Below are positions 18,041-28,386 of a DNA stretch of 64,000 nt, in pieces (position 1 is the first letter of the stretch; every line of letters begins with the position of its first letter). Source of the DNA: Atopobium sp. oral taxon 416 (GTDB lineage Bacteria; Actinomycetota; Coriobacteriia; Coriobacteriales; Atopobiaceae). Both the position numbers and the translations under genes were made by a program. The stretch is taken from the NCBI RefSeq assembly GCF_018128285.1, contig NZ_CP072380.1, positions 2,852,001 through 2,916,000 of the forward strand. Direction: 5' to 3'. Under the pieces are notes generated by a model, which searched no databases, was not told the origin of the DNA, and saw only the letters and a program-made list of their open reading frames with translations.

Positions 18041-20029
18041 CTACTCGCCCCCAGCCGAGTCAGGCTCAGCGGCCGTATCCTCACCCTGATTGTTCTCAAG
18101 CGCCGGCTTGGCTTCCTTGGGATGAGATTCAAGGTATGCATCCCACTTGTTATCCAGGAGGGCTTCCAGCGCGTCCCCGGACACGGTTTCACGCTCAAGC
18201 AGCACGTTCTTCATCAGATCGAGCTGGTCCTTACGCCTGGAGAGCACCTTGCGGGCACGCTTGTGCGCTTCACACATGATGCGTTCGACCTCGTCGTCGA
18301 TGCGCTTGGCGGTCTGCGCGGAGTAGTCCTGGTGATCCGCATAGTCACGGCCCAGGAAAACCTGGTGCTGCGCTTCGCCGAAGACCTGTGCTCCAAGCTC
18401 GGTGCTCATACCGTAGCGGGTGACCATCTGCCGCGCGAGCTTTGTCGCGCGCTCCAGATCGTTTGAGGCACCGGTCGTGATATCGCTGCAGCAGAGCTCC
18501 TCGGCGGTACGACCTCCCAAGAGCACCGCAATCTGGTCAAGCATGCTGTTCTTGGACTCCAGGTAGTGGTCCTCGGTAGGCAGCTGCATCGTATAGCCGA
18601 GCGCCTGGCCGCGGCTCACAATTGAGATCTTGTGGACCGGATCGGAGCGCTCAAGCACATGCCCCACGAGCGCGTGGCCGCTCTCGTGGTAGGCGATGGT
18701 CGTGCGCTCCTGTTCCGTCATGACCCTCGTCTTGCGCTCAGGACCCGCGATCGTGCGCTCCATCGCCTCTTCGATCTCGCCTTCACCGATCGCAGCCTTA
18801 TGGCGACGAGCAGCCAAAAGCGCCGCTTCATTCATCAGGTTCGCGAGGTCCGCGCCGGTAAAGCCCGGGGTCATCTTTGCTAGGCTCGCAAAGATGACCG
18901 TCTTGTCGAGCGGCTTGCCCTGCGCGTGGACCTTGAGAATCTTCTCACGGCCCCTCACATCGGGGCGCTCGACGGTAACTTGGCGGTCAAAACGGCCCGG
19001 ACGCAGCAGCGCCGGATCCAGAATGTCCGGACGGTTGGTCGCCGCGATCAGGATAACCGCTTCGTTCTCTTCAAAGCCGTCCATCTCAACGAGGAGCTGG
19101 TTCAACGTCTGCTCGCGCTCGTCATGTCCGCCGCCGAGGCCTGCGCCACGCTGGCGGCCCACTGCATCGATCTCGTCGATAAAGATGATAGAGGGAGCGG
19201 CTTCCTTGGCCTGTTTGAAGAGATCGCGCACACGGCTCGCGCCGACACCGACGAACATCTCCACAAAGTCAGAGCCGGAGATCGAGAAGAAGGGGACACC
19301 AGCCTCGCCGGCTACAGCCTTTGCCAGCAGGGTCTTGCCTGTTCCCGGAGGGCCGACGAGCAGGACGCCGCGCGGGATGCGCGCGCCCATCTTGTGGTAG
19401 CGGTCCGGATCCCGCAGAAAGTCACGGATCTCCGTGAGCTCCTCGACCGCTTCGTCGATGCCTGCCACATCCTTAAAGGTCACATTCGGGCGCTGCGCTT
19501 CGGTCATCTTCGCCTCTGTGTGGCTGAAGGACATCGCCTGGTTGTTCTGCCCTTGGATCTGGTTGATAAAGTAGATCATCACGCCGATGATCAACAGCGT
19601 CGGGATCAGGTTGAAGAGGGCAGATACCAGCATATCGTTGGAATCGGTATTCACATTGAACTGGATATCCTTGTGCGTCTGCATCAGGTTGTCGAGGTTG
19701 TCAGTCCCCACGTAGGTGGACTTGTACTGCTCAAGCTTGCTCTGATCCCCGACATCGCCGGTGGACTCCCAGTAGTCGCCGGTCAGCTCCCCGGATGCGG
19801 TCGAATAGGTGGCAGAGCTGACGCGGTCTTCCTCTACCGCGCTCAGAAACTCACTGGTGGTGATGCTCTTCGCATGGTGCTCTGAAAAGGCACCTGAAGC
19901 ACTGAGGACAATCACGACAATAAGGGCAATGAAGATAGTTGCAGAGATAACCGTAGCCCTCCGCGAAGCAGGATCATAGGGTGACCGATGCGGTCCCTGC
20001 GTACCGCTCGGTCTGTTCTTATGTTTCAC
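18041..20029 (-). CDS. ftsH: ATP-dependent zinc metalloprotease FtsH
   Basis: 662-residue membrane AAA+ protease that degrades misfolded and regulatory proteins at the inner membrane. TM1 about 27-44, TM2 about 138-155, Walker A GPPGTGKT (226-233), Walker B IIFIDEID (281-288), SRH region [19 protein letters not shown], zinc motif HESGH (448-452). GTG at 20029 has GAGGAG 7 nt upstream. The gene is third in tilS-hpt-ftsH, a common bacterial order, and the region between hpt and ftsH contains a duplicated piece of the hpt 3' end. Confidence 0.97.
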   Translation of the reverse strand: MKHKNRPSGTQGPHRSPYDPASRRATVISATIFIALIVVIVLSASGAFSEHHAKSITTSEFLSAVEEDRVSSATYSTASGELTGDYWESTGDVGDQSKLEQYKSTYVGTDNLDNLMQTHKDIQFNVNTDSNDMLVSALFNLIPTLLIIGVMIYFINQIQGQNNQAMSFSHTEAKMTEAQRPNVTFKDVAGIDEAVEELTEIRDFLRDPDRYHKMGARIPRGVLLVGPPGTGKTLLAKAVAGEAGVPFFSISGSDFVEMFVGVGASRVRDLFKQAKEAAPSIIFIDEIDAVGRQRGAGLGGGHDEREQTLNQLLVEMDGFEENEAVILIAATNRPDILDPALLRPGRFDRQVTVERPDVRGREKILKVHAQGKPLDKTVIFASLAKMTPGFTGADLANLMNEAALLAARRHKAAIGEGEIEEAMERTIAGPERKTRVMTEQERTTIAYHESGHALVGHVLERSDPVHKISIVSRGQALGYTMQLPTEDHYLESKNSMLDQIAVLLGGRTAEELCCSDITTGASNDLERATKLARQMVTRYGMSTELGAQVFGEAQHQVFLGRDYADHQDYSAQTAKRIDDEVERIMCEAHKRARKVLSRRKDQLDLMKNVLLERETVSGDALEALLDNKWDAYLESHPKEAKPALENNQGEDTAAEPDSAGGE

Positions 20030-20088
20030 TCAATAACTCCTCTGGGACGCTCCGGGGCGTCAGATATCTGTCACTCGTGCGCTATCAA

Positions 20089-20201
20089 CTATAAACCTCC
20101 GGCTTTAAAACGCCTAGGTACCCCTAGGTACAGAAGACGTATCAGCACTTAATCCTTCTGCGAGCTATAAACCTCCGGCTTCAAGACGCCTAGGTACAGA
20201 A
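20089..20201 (-). repeat. Duplicated 3' end of hpt in the hpt-ftsH gap
   Basis: The segment at 20165-20201 covering the last codons of hpt (CTATAAACCTCCGGCTT... on the plus strand) recurs at 20089-20132 with two substitutions and an extra 10-bp CCCCTAGGTA, which itself repeats CCTAGGTA. The upstream copy is outside any coding frame. It looks like a short tandem duplication with slippage. Confidence 0.8.
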
Positions 20202-20709
20202 GGTTACGATATTTTTCTGCATAATCGAGTCCATAGCCCACGATAAAGGCATTCGGCACGGTGATCCCCAGGTAATCCGGCTTGATCGCAGCCTTCTTGT
20301 TCGGGATGTCCTTGACTGCGAAGACGCAGATGCGGATCGATTTGGGGTTGCGGGCTTTCAGGAGATTGTAGAGATAGGAGAGGGTGAGGCCGGAATCGAG
20401 GATGTCCTCGGTGATGATCACGTCGCGACCTTCGATTTTAGTCGAGAGGTCTTTGGTGATACGCACGACGCCGGAGCTTTGGGACTCAGAGCCATAGCTA
20501 GAGACAGCCATAAAGTCCACCTCGCAGGGGACTTTGATCGCGCGGATCAGGTCCGCAGTGAAGATAAACGCCCCCCTCAGGATACAGACGATCAGGGGAT
20601 TTTTGCCCGCATAGTCTTTGGTGATCTGATCGCCGAGCTTCGTCACTATCTCGTGAATCTGATCTTCAGTCAAGAGTACTTTCTCGACATCCGGATGTAT
20701 GGTTTCCAT
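20149..20709 (-). CDS. hpt: Hypoxanthine phosphoribosyltransferase
   Basis: Purine salvage: converts hypoxanthine (and guanine) to the nucleotide with PRPP. 186 residues with the PRPP loop VIITEDILDSGLTLSYL, N-terminal IVCILRGAFIFTADL, and the C-terminal YLGITVPNAFIVGYGLDYAEKYRNL that closes over the base. AGGAG precedes the ATG. Middle gene of tilS-hpt-ftsH; 47 bp after tilS. Confidence 0.96.
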   Translation of the reverse strand: METIHPDVEKVLLTEDQIHEIVTKLGDQITKDYAGKNPLIVCILRGAFIFTADLIRAIKVPCEVDFMAVSSYGSESQSSGVVRITKDLSTKIEGRDVIITEDILDSGLTLSYLYNLLKARNPKSIRICVFAVKDIPNKKAAIKPDYLGITVPNAFIVGYGLDYAEKYRNLLYLGVLKPEVYSSQKD

Positions 20710-20756
20710 TGGCTGCTAACTCCTATCTGTGCCGTGAGCCAACCTACGTGTGCGTC

Positions 20757-22235
20757 CTAGAGAATATGGAGCTCTAAGAGCACTTTTGTCGCATGCGTAC
20801 AGCGGTAGCGCTCATCCGCGCGCAACCCTCCTACCCAGATGATAGGACCTGTGGGAGAAAGATGCACGATTGGGAGACGATTACGCTGAGCAGTTGGAAT
20901 CTTAGCATCACAGAGCAGGTCAGAGAGCTTTTTTAAGCGTCCCTGCATGCCTAGCGGGCAGACGACCTCTCCTGCCTGTGGGGGCTCGACCCAAAGCTCG
21001 GCACCGGCACCGGCAACCCCACAGGTCTCCGCATCGAGCAGGACCGAGGATCCAGCCCACTCGTGGCCGTGCGCTTTGGCCATCGCGATCGGATCGGACC
21101 CCTGCGGCACTGGGCTGAGCCTGGCAGTCAGCGTCTTACCCCTGCCCAGATCGAGGGAACCCGGGACTGGCAGCCAGCCGCTCAAGCCTTTCTCCTGTGC
21201 CTTTTTCGTCATGATAAACAACAGACCGTATTCAACCTTAACGTCGATGCTCAAAGGGATCGTCTGCGAGCCCTTTCTGCGGGCGATGAGCTCCAAGGTT
21301 CTCTCTACGTGGCGCGCCTCAAGGCGGGCTTCCGGTGCTACATGCAGGAAGGCAATCCGGATCACGCGGCGTGCGATTGCGACATCGGTGGCTTCGAGAC
21401 GGTCCGCATCGAGGGTGACCATCCCATCCGCTTCCCGGCGCACCAGGTCGCGATAGGTCCGGTTAGCGACCATGGTGAGGAAACTGTCCTCGTCGGACAG
21501 AATGTCGCAGGTCGAAGAGAGGTTATTCACGACGCGAGGATTGCGCTCCTTGATGCGAGGCATGAGTTCATGGCGTACAAAGGCCCTCAGATAGTGCGTG
21601 TCATTGTTGGTCTCGTCCTCCCGCCAGACAATCCCGCGCATCCGCAGGAAGTCACAGAGGCTCTCGTGGGTTCTGTCCAGAAGCGGCCGCACGATTCGGT
21701 TACGCACCCGTGGAACCGAGGCTAGACCCGCCGGGCCGCTGCCTTTGATCGCGTTCATAAAGAAGGTCTCTGCCCGATCGTCGGCGGTATGCGCGGTCAC
21801 GATGCGGGCGGTTGAACGGGGTACCCCGAACTCAGCGCACAGCTGATTGGCAAGCTCGTTTGCATAGGCATAGCGCAGCCGACGGCCGGCACTCTCGATA
21901 TTCTTGTCCTCCTGGGCGGCCTCAGCCTTAACATCTACGCGACGCACCGTGCAGGGGATGCCGCAGCGTTTTGCGAGTCCCCGGACGAACTCCTCATCCT
22001 CCAGTGCGTCAATGCCGCGCAGTTCATGGTTCACATGCAGGACGTGGAGCCGCTCCCGTGCGATATGGGCGGTCCCTGCCCCGTCATTGATATCCAGCTT
22101 TGAGGTTGCTGCGAGCACCATGAGCGCCGTGGAGTCCGCCCCGCCTGAAACCATCAGGACAACCGGCGCCCTGCGCTGCGCCTCCGTAAGGTCATTTGGC
22201 ACACCGGCTGTAAATCGCTTGCCTACGCTCGCCAT
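20757..22235 (-). CDS. tilS: tRNA(Ile)-lysidine synthase
   Basis: Adds lysine to C34 of the tRNA(Ile) CAU anticodon, allowing AUA reading. 492 residues. The PP-loop SGGADSTALM is at the N-terminus, followed by HVNHELRG and an arginine-rich central domain (HTADDRAETFFMNAIKGSG, RPLL). It has a C-terminal extension typical of TilS. ATG at 22235 has GAGG 6 nt upstream, favoured over an ATG 12 nt further upstream. It ends with TAG. Confidence 0.94.
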   Translation of the reverse strand: MASVGKRFTAGVPNDLTEAQRRAPVVLMVSGGADSTALMVLAATSKLDINDGAGTAHIARERLHVLHVNHELRGIDALEDEEFVRGLAKRCGIPCTVRRVDVKAEAAQEDKNIESAGRRLRYAYANELANQLCAEFGVPRSTARIVTAHTADDRAETFFMNAIKGSGPAGLASVPRVRNRIVRPLLDRTHESLCDFLRMRGIVWREDETNNDTHYLRAFVRHELMPRIKERNPRVVNNLSSTCDILSDEDSFLTMVANRTYRDLVRREADGMVTLDADRLEATDVAIARRVIRIAFLHVAPEARLEARHVERTLELIARRKGSQTIPLSIDVKVEYGLLFIMTKKAQEKGLSGWLPVPGSLDLGRGKTLTARLSPVPQGSDPIAMAKAHGHEWAGSSVLLDAETCGVAGAGAELWVEPPQAGEVVCPLGMQGRLKKLSDLLCDAKIPTAQRNRLPIVHLSPTGPIIWVGGLRADERYRCTHATKVLLELHIL

Positions 22236-22347
22236 TCCATTCCTCACTTACGTATCTGTATATAATCTGTATCATCTATATATTGTGTACGCTAGAGTTA
22301 GTAACACACAACAATTCTAAAACGTATCTGAGAGATCTGGTAATGCA

Positions 22348-23166
22348 GTGACTCCGTTAATACACCTTTTTGTCTTCGCGAGCGGCTCCAAAGGGAACTC
22401 CGCGCTGGTACAGGGCCCCGAAGGCTCCGTTTTAGTCGACGACGGTATCTCCTTCAAAGCACTGAAACAGCGGGCCCACGAGGTGCAAGCCCCGCTCTCT
22501 GATTTGAAAGCGGTACTGATCACCCACGAGCACACCGACCACACCAAAGGCCTCAGGGTTCTGTCACACCATTTTCCAGGCCCCTTCTATGCGACGAAGC
22601 GGACCTCACGCGCAAGCGAAGTCCTCTCGGAGTTGCCAATCCAGACCCTGAATAACCGCGAGGGACTTGATCTCTGCGGGATGCATGTCCAGTGCTTCCC
22701 GATCTCGCACGATGTGGTGGATCCCATCGGCTTCCGCTTCGAGGTCAGAGACGGTGCGGATACTGTCGAGGATGCCTTGGGCTGGTGCAGCGATACCGGC
22801 TACCTCACCCCACCGGCTGAGCAGGCGCTTTCAGGCTGCCGCATCTTATGCCTTGAGTCCAACCACGACAAGGGGATGCTCACCCACGGCCCCTACCCCG
22901 CGATCCTCAAGAAGCGGATCGGCGGCAACTATGGACACCTCTCAAATGACCAGGCCGCCGACGCCCTGGTCAACCTCGTCAGCGATGACACGCGCTACGT
23001 GGTCGCCCTGCACTTATCTGAGGAGAATAACCAGCCAAGCCTGTGTGTCAAAACCTTAGCGAACGCCGTCGACGCTGAGCCGGTTGATTCCACCTTCACT
23101 GAGGCGAAAACCGGCAAGCTCACGATCGAGCCGGCAGCTCAGCACCGCGCGATCAAAGTTTGGTAA
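22348..23166 (+). CDS. MBL-fold metallohydrolase (WalJ/YycJ-like)
   Basis: 272 residues with the metallo-beta-lactamase signature THEHTDHTKG and later FPISHDVVDPIG and LESNHDKGML ligands. The SGSKGNSALV start is characteristic of the YycJ/WalJ group, double-strand exonuclease-like proteins linked to WalRK signalling and mismatch repair in Firmicutes. GTG at 22348 is the best available start; the ribosome site is weak. It is divergent from tilS. Confidence 0.88.
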   Translation: MTPLIHLFVFASGSKGNSALVQGPEGSVLVDDGISFKALKQRAHEVQAPLSDLKAVLITHEHTDHTKGLRVLSHHFPGPFYATKRTSRASEVLSELPIQTLNNREGLDLCGMHVQCFPISHDVVDPIGFRFEVRDGADTVEDALGWCSDTGYLTPPAEQALSGCRILCLESNHDKGMLTHGPYPAILKKRIGGNYGHLSNDQAADALVNLVSDDTRYVVALHLSEENNQPSLCVKTLANAVDAEPVDSTFTEAKTGKLTIEPAAQHRAIKVW

Positions 23167-23189
23167 TAAAATCCCGAATGTAGAAAAGC

Positions 23190-24230
23190 GTGTGGATAAA
23201 GATGGGTCTGCCAGTTGCGGAAATGTGTGTCAGTCGCAAATGGCGAAGCACCCTCGCAGCTTTGGGCTACCTCTTCTCGCCCTGACAAACACAGAACAGC
23301 GACACAAACCTATTCAGGCAAGACTGGAGGCTAGATTTCTTCGTGTCTGGGAACCCGAATAGGTAGAGCAGCACAGCTTGTTTGCAAGCCCCATGGCCTT
23401 GTGCAGGTATGTCAGGTCAGCGATGTCTGCCCTATAGGCCTCGTCAGTGCATTTGGTTGCCTTCACGAGTGAGAGATGAGACCTATGTGTGCACGACTAT
23501 TGAACCTTCTGCTCTATGCGAAAGCAGTGTGTCTTCGATTCACTTGGAAGAAGGCTTTCCATGCCCTAAGATCACGCCGACGCTCTTGAGTGCGTCGAGG
23601 CCTGCCACAGTGCAGATCTTGTTCTTGGAAGGCCCGCTCTTCTGCACGATGTCGGAGTCGGTGAGGTAGGGCTTGTCTGTCCAGATGTGGCCGCACAACA
23701 CGAGCCGGTTCTAGTAGCCATCGGCGGTGGCAGCGCCGCTGTGGTGCCACACGAAGGCACTCATATAAGTGAGGCCGCACATCTCAAAGATGAGGTCGAA
23801 GGATGTGGTGTAGCACATACAGGTGATGGGGCACTTCCAGCTCAAAAGTTCCTTCTTAGCGTATTTCAGCGCTAAGAGCTAGGCTGTGCACCTTTGATGC
23901 CCTGGCGGTGTCTGCTTGTTTTTCCAGCTTTCGGCAAACCTGCAAATGTGGCAAACAGGATGGAACCATCACAGCTCGGTCGCCTCTTTGAGCGTTTCTG
24001 CGCCTATCCGTCTTGCGACATCTGCGTTCTACAACCGCAGCGCCGAGGGACGACACCGTGCCCTTGTAGGGGTTTGATAGCGACCATGGTGGATTTCTAT
24101 CCACGCAGGCGGCCATCCGCTCAGGAATATCGTCAAACATAGGGCCAGATAGCCACTTGGGCAAATCTATGCTTGGCAACGCCAATGGTAGCGCCACAGG
24201 GTTACAGGTGAGAGATCCTATCCACACGCT
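23190..24230 (-). pseudogene. Heavily decayed IS1595-like transposase
   Basis: On the minus strand the frames can be stitched into an ISXO2/IS1595-type core. The pieces are CGHIWTDKPYLTDSDIV, then PSKNKICTVAGLDALKSVG, HGKPSSK-stop-IEDTLLS, GSIVVH, KATKCTDEAYRADIADLTYL, and near the 3' end ARVLRHLRLTHI. These follow the family order (acidic DE motif, GxxKPSS, VVHD, C-terminal Asn/His). There are many frameshifts plus TAG and TGA stops, so it is inactive. No clear terminal inverted repeats were found around it. Confidence 0.6.
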
Positions 24231-24239
24231 TCCCTACTC

Positions 24240-24400
24240 TCGGATAAAATCATGACCACCTGCGTAGCGGGTGGTTTGCTCTAAGGGTATAGCCCTATAA
24301 ATGCCAGCCAGGGACTCAAGTCCCTGGCCTTCGCTTCGTTCAGGCCGCATGGCCGCCTGACTCGTGGCCAGCCCGTCAAAACGGGCATGTGCCGGCCTAC
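24240..24400. repeat. Stem-loop-rich end of the IS200-like element
   Basis: This stretch contains several perfect short hairpins: CCAGGGACT/AGTCCCTGG (about 24309-24329), GGCCGCATGGCC, and GCCCGTCAAAACGGGC. Subterminal hairpins of this kind are the recognition structures of Y1 (HUH) transposases, and it lies just downstream of the tnpA stop. It is the likely right end of the element. Confidence 0.5.
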
Positions 24401-24849
24401 TTCCTACCAAACGGGTCCTCATACTCCTTGACGCTGAGCTTGTCGGGGGCGATGTCGGCGGCTTCCTGCTCTCTTATGTACTTCGCGATCGTGGCCTCGT
24501 TCAGCCCGACGGTCGAGACACAGTAGCCCTCTGCCCAGAACTTCCTGTTTCCGAACTTGTACTTAAGACTTGCATGCTTGTCGAACATGAGCAGCGAGCT
24601 TTTGCTCTTCGGATACCCCACAAAGCTCGAGACGCTGATCTTGGGTGGAATGCTCACCAGCATGTGCACGTGGTCGGGCATCAGGTGCCCCTCTATTATC
24701 TCCTCCGCCTTCTACTGGCAGAGGTTCCTGAAGATCTGGTCCTTGCGGTATTGGTTGTAGATGGCCTTTCTTCTATACTTTGGACAAAACACGATGTGGT
24801 ACCTGCACACCCATTTCGTATGCGCCAGGCTGTTGGCCTTCTGTGCCAC
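24397..24849 (-). pseudogene. tnpA: IS200/IS605-family TnpA with a single in-frame TAG
   Basis: GTG at 24849 has AGGAG 6 nt upstream and opens VAQKANSLAHTKW...YHIVFCPKYRRK, the TnpA_REP N-terminus. The HUH motif is in PDHVHMLVSIPPK, and the Tyr-bearing C-terminus reads YVSTVGLNE-like (YCVSTVGLNEATIAKY). The only visible lesion is TAG at 24712-24714 (codon 46), where relatives usually have Tyr or Trp (LC-K-Y-KG). There is no tnpB nearby. Catalytic His and Tyr remain, so read-through would give a full-length 150-residue protein. Confidence 0.8.
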
Positions 24850-25088
24850 GGTGTTCTCCTATTTCCTTCATGTCCCAGCACACTGCCAGGTTTTCTATTG
24901 CCCTCTATCCACCCGATACACCCTTGGAGTATCAATGCCCCACAATGCTTCCTTACTTCCTTACTATAGGAACTCTGCATATCAGGCAAGCTGACCTCTT
25001 CTTGTGGGCGCTTGGAGGAATCAGCCCTGTTTCATGCATAGAGTGTCCGCTTTCGGCAACAAGTCCCTCAGAGAAGATGGGAGGTATC

Positions 25089-25394
25089 ATGGGTAGCAGG
25101 AAGCGCTCCGCACGTGCAAAGGAGAGGGAAAAATTTCTTTCAAGCCTTGGCAGCATGGACGATGTCTTTACCGAAGAAGAGACACACCAGCGCAAAGCGG
25201 GAGACGAGAAGGAGGAAGCACGCCTCATGAAGGCCTGCCTCTCGAAGCAGCGCTATGCCACCCGTCAAGAAGCGGAAGAGATTGCTGCACTCTGTGCACA
25301 GCACGGAACGTATGGCCTCGAAGTCTACCGCTGTCCATACTGCAAGGGATGGCATTTGACATCACATCCCTGGAAGGACAAAGGACAGCGCTAG
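25089..25394 (+). CDS. Small protein with C-terminal zinc-knuckle-like motif
   Basis: 101 residues. GGGAGG precedes ATG at 25089 at 5 nt. The first half is charged and basic (MGSRKRSARAKEREKF); the second half has KQRYATRQEAEEIA and ends with YRCPYCKGWHLTSHPW. That CPxCxGWHLT block is seen in many short phage- or mobile-element-associated proteins. Function unknown. It is intact and flanked by decayed elements. Confidence 0.6.
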   Translation: MGSRKRSARAKEREKFLSSLGSMDDVFTEEETHQRKAGDEKEEARLMKACLSKQRYATRQEAEEIAALCAQHGTYGLEVYRCPYCKGWHLTSHPWKDKGQR

Positions 25395-25467
25395 CGCGTC
25401 TGGACACATTGTCATGCTTTACTGCCCATTCGGCAGACAAAGGCAGCACGAAGTGATAGCAAGAAGG

Positions 25468-25776
25468 CTACCTTTGTTTTACATACCTACGGTTTTTCCC
25501 GCCGCCTTCTGCAAAGATGTCTCCATCTGATACTATCTGGGCAATATGCCGATGTGCCGTTTTTTCAGAGACAGATGCCGCAGCTGCAACGATAGAAGTC
25601 GTTACATAGCCATAGGCATCAAGCAACAGGGCAATGACCTCATCGACATCCCTCTGAGGGCTCCCCTTCTCCTCATGAGTCTCAGGCAGATAGACGTGCG
25701 CCCGGAAGATGTCATCCTCAGTCAAAACGGGAGCTTTGCCGAAATAGACGAGCGAATATTTAAGAGGCATCTGCAC
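25468..25776 (-). pseudogene. C-terminal remnant of a Schlafen/AlbA_2-type DNA-binding protein
   Basis: About 102 residues. The first part (SLVYFGKAPVLTEDDIFRA) resembles the C-terminal end of AlbA_2/Schlafen-domain proteins, and the rest is a winged-helix (DAYGYVTTSIVAAAASVSE, then EKTAHRHIAQI, GKNRRYV). There is no ribosome binding site at the 5' end, and a complete N-terminal domain is absent. It is most likely a decayed tail; the family assignment is tentative. Confidence 0.4.
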
Positions 25777-25800
25777 AATGTGTGAACCGAAATGTGAGCT

Positions 25801-25998
25801 TTAGGCCATCTCCAGCAGCGACACCTGGAGTCCCGAGCATCTGAGCATCACCATCGCGAAGAGGTTGTCGAGGCTGCGGAAGCTATAGGCTATCCTAACG
25901 GTCAGCTTGATCTTGTTGTTGATGGCCTCCACGCGTGCGTTAGACAGGCCGCTCTCCAAGGTGGCGACGATGGTATCCAGATGCCTCCTGATTTTCCT
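25801..25998 (-). pseudogene. C-terminal fragment of an ISL3-family transposase
   Basis: The minus strand reads GLSNARVEAINNKIKLTVR, then AYSFRSLDNLFAMVMLRC, before a TAA stop. This is the ISL3 C-terminal signature (S-N/G-x-E-G/A-x-N-x-K-I). The upstream part is missing because the IS5-like copy 2 abuts it at 25999-26002. It belongs to a different ISL3 subgroup from the fragment at 30442-31247. Confidence 0.65.
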
Positions 25999-26001
25999 TT
26001 A

Positions 26002-26926
26002 GGGAAACGATGATTAATTCGGCTCGATGAGGTCGCTGGGGCCACACGCTGTATGCCGTCGGCTCAAAATGTCTCGAACCACGCAGTGCCCATACCCACA
26101 TAGATGCCTATCTGCCTTCTGGATATGGTATAGCTACATCCACACATTCCAGCATATCCAAAAGGAAGATATGGACAGACAGATGAGCTTTTAGGACCTT
26201 AAATCCTAAGGTCAAAGGAAGAAGACCCGGCGAGAGGCACTCCTGGAGCGGATGGATGCAATCGTTGTGTAGGATCGCTGGATTGCACTGGTAGAACCCA
26301 GCTACCACGGACAGGCTCCTGTCAGGCATATGCGCGCTGCAAAGACGATGCTTAGGATGTATCCGACATATCCCGACATATCCCAGGCACATGCACTCGT
26401 TAAGGGAAGATGATAGGTTCTGCTATGCAGACTTCGGCTATATAGGTATAGCGAAGCGCCCTTAAGGACGCACACACCTCTCATCTATGTGCTAAAGCGT
26501 TGCTAAGGAAGCCTTCGACTAGAGAGGGCCTTGCCTGTGCGCTCTTGTCCGAAAAAGGCATCGAGTCCAGGAAGGCATGCGTTCGCTCAAAGGTAGAGCA
26601 TCCCTTCCTTATCGTGAAGCGGCGCTTCTGCCCCTTAAGGAAGCGCTACTAGGGGATAGAGAAGATGCCTGCACACTCAAGTCTTTCTCGCCCTTGCAAA
26701 CCTTACCCATGTGCATCTTTGCCGGCAGGCTGCACCTCCCGGCTCCCAGCGTCGCTTGATCTGTCTTGGAGCCTTCTTGCGGTGCATGGGGCAGGACAAA
26801 TGCCAGGATAGTGGCTCCTGCACGTGCTGGATGAGCATCCTTCCCTGCCTTTCCTACATTCCGGCCGCGAAAAGTCGTGTGGCCGGTCCCCTTTAACACG
26901 TTATGGGGCATTAATCATCGTTTCCC
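26002..26926 (+). mobile_element. IS5-like element copy 2, internally deleted
   Basis: The ends GGGAAACGATGATTAATTC (26002) and its complement at 26908-26926 match copy 1, in inverted orientation. Compared with copy 1 it lacks about 420 bp. The break joins the sequence corresponding to copy-1 position near 1475 to that near 1055, at a shared ATGTATC. It contains no intact gene. Confidence 0.7.
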
Positions 26927-26944
26927 TAGAGACAGGAGCGGGCC

Positions 26945-28045
26945 GTGAGCAATCCAAAATGCCCCTCGTGCAAAGCCAAGATGAAGAAGAACAAGGCGAC
27001 GAAGGCGGGCACGCAGAGATGGCGCTGCAGCGGCTGCGGTGCCTCGTTCGTGCGCAGGCACGATAAGGCCACGGAGTAGCTCGCGGCCTTCTTGAGGTGG
27101 TTGCTCTCAAAGGACGCGATAGCGGATCTGAAGACCAGCAGATCGACGTTTTGGCACAAGACAGTGTGGGCCTGGAGGATATGGCCGATAGCGCCTGGCA
27201 GCGGCGAGATTCACAACGTTGTGTTCCTGGACGGCATATGGCTTCGCAGGAAGGCCGTCGTGCTGGTCGCCGTGACGGGCGGCCATATCGTCGGCTGGCA
27301 CCTGGCGCGAAGCGAGTGCGGGTCCGCCTGGGCGGCGCTGATGCTGCACATCCCCGCTCCCCAGGATGGCGATCTGCGGCATCTCGCCGCTCTTCGCGGC
27401 GGTAAGGGAGGTGTGGCCCGGCACGAACGTGCAGCGATGCACCTTCCACGTGGCCGACCAGGTCAAGCGCTGCACGACCCTGAAACCCAAGCTCGAGGCG
27501 GGGGGTCGAGCCCCTGGGCATCGCCAACAGCCTCAAGGACGCCGGCTTCGCCACGGTGTGGCTCTTGAAGTACAGCGCATGGTGCACTAAATGGGCGACG
27601 TTTCTGAAGGAATTCACCGTCAAGGACGGCAGGAGGGTCTACACCCACGAGCGCCTGCGCAAGGCGAGGAAGATCCTGAACAAGCTCGTCAAGGATGGGA
27701 CGCTGTTCACGTTCGTCGAGATGCAGCAGGAATACGGCGGCGAGTGGTCTTCGACCAACAACGCGGTCGAGAGCGTGAACGCCAGGCTCCAAGACGTGTT
27801 CAGGCACCACCGCGGGCTTTTTGCTCCTGCACCGTGTCAAGGCGATCTTTTGGTGGTGCTACATGCACACGGAAAGCCCGCTTCCGCCGGCGGATATCAT
27901 CCGCGTCATGCCGACCGACGACGAGGTCGACGGCCTGTTCGCGACAGCATCATCGGACAAGAAACACGACGACGGCGCGCCCGAAGAATACGGCATGGGG
28001 ATAGTCTGGAGCGAGTTCCACATGCCCACGAATTGCAGGCGGTGA
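26945..28045 (+). pseudogene. IS1249-like (IS256-family) transposase, stop plus three frameshifts
   Basis: GTG at 26945 starts a zinc-finger N-terminus (CPSCKAKMKKNKATKAGTQR, WRCSGCGASFVRR). The catalytic core follows: VVFLDGIWLRRKAVVL (first Asp), WPGTNVQRCTFHVADQVKR, YTHERLRKARKILNKLVKD, and the end VKAIFWWCYMHTESPLP. TAG at 27077-27079 interrupts codon 45, and frame changes occur near 27360, 27505 and 27815. The layout matches IS1249. It starts 18 bp after the IS5-like copy 2, so its own left end is probably lost. Confidence 0.8.
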
Positions 28046-28078
28046 ATAATCAATCCGGACACACTTTTTGAAACATAA

Positions 28079-28363
28079 CCCGACGATCTCGGTACCGTGA
28101 GCGCAGACCGCCAGAACATGTACAACCCGCTCTACTTTGCGGCAAAGAGCCTCGGCGGCTACGGCGCCTCGACCGTCTGCCCGCACTGGTATATCCGCAC
28201 CGGCATCGAGCAGGGCGATACCTCGCTCACGACCGAGCTCAATCTCGCGCTCATGCTCGAGGAGAATCCGGATGTCCAGGATGTAGATTTCGCGACGGTC
28301 TGGGGAGAAGGCCACACTACTGCAGAGCGCACTGGCTCTGCAGCCACGAACGTCATCTCCTGA
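28079..28363 (+). pseudogene. C-terminal remnant of a tannase-like alpha/beta hydrolase
   Basis: The frame enters from IS-derived sequence at about 28075 with no start codon of its own. It reads YFAAKSLGGYG, PHWYIRTGIEQGDTSLTTEL, and DFATVWGEGHTTAERTG. That is the C-terminal end of subtype-B tannase-like hydrolases (IRTGI.QGDT, VDFATVWG..H..AERTG), containing the catalytic His. Only about 95 residues remain, so it is not functional. Confidence 0.55.
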
Positions 28364-28386
28364 GACAAGTCCTGCTGCGGAGCTGC

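Noticed and set aside
18926-19885. Long plus-strand frames across ftsH, tilS and clpB
   Set aside because: These are antisense shadows of G/C-rich genes with no ribosome sites or recognisable domains.
27859-28125. Open frame on the minus strand across the IS1249-like end
   Set aside because: It is a shadow of the plus-strand transposase; its composition has no family resemblance.
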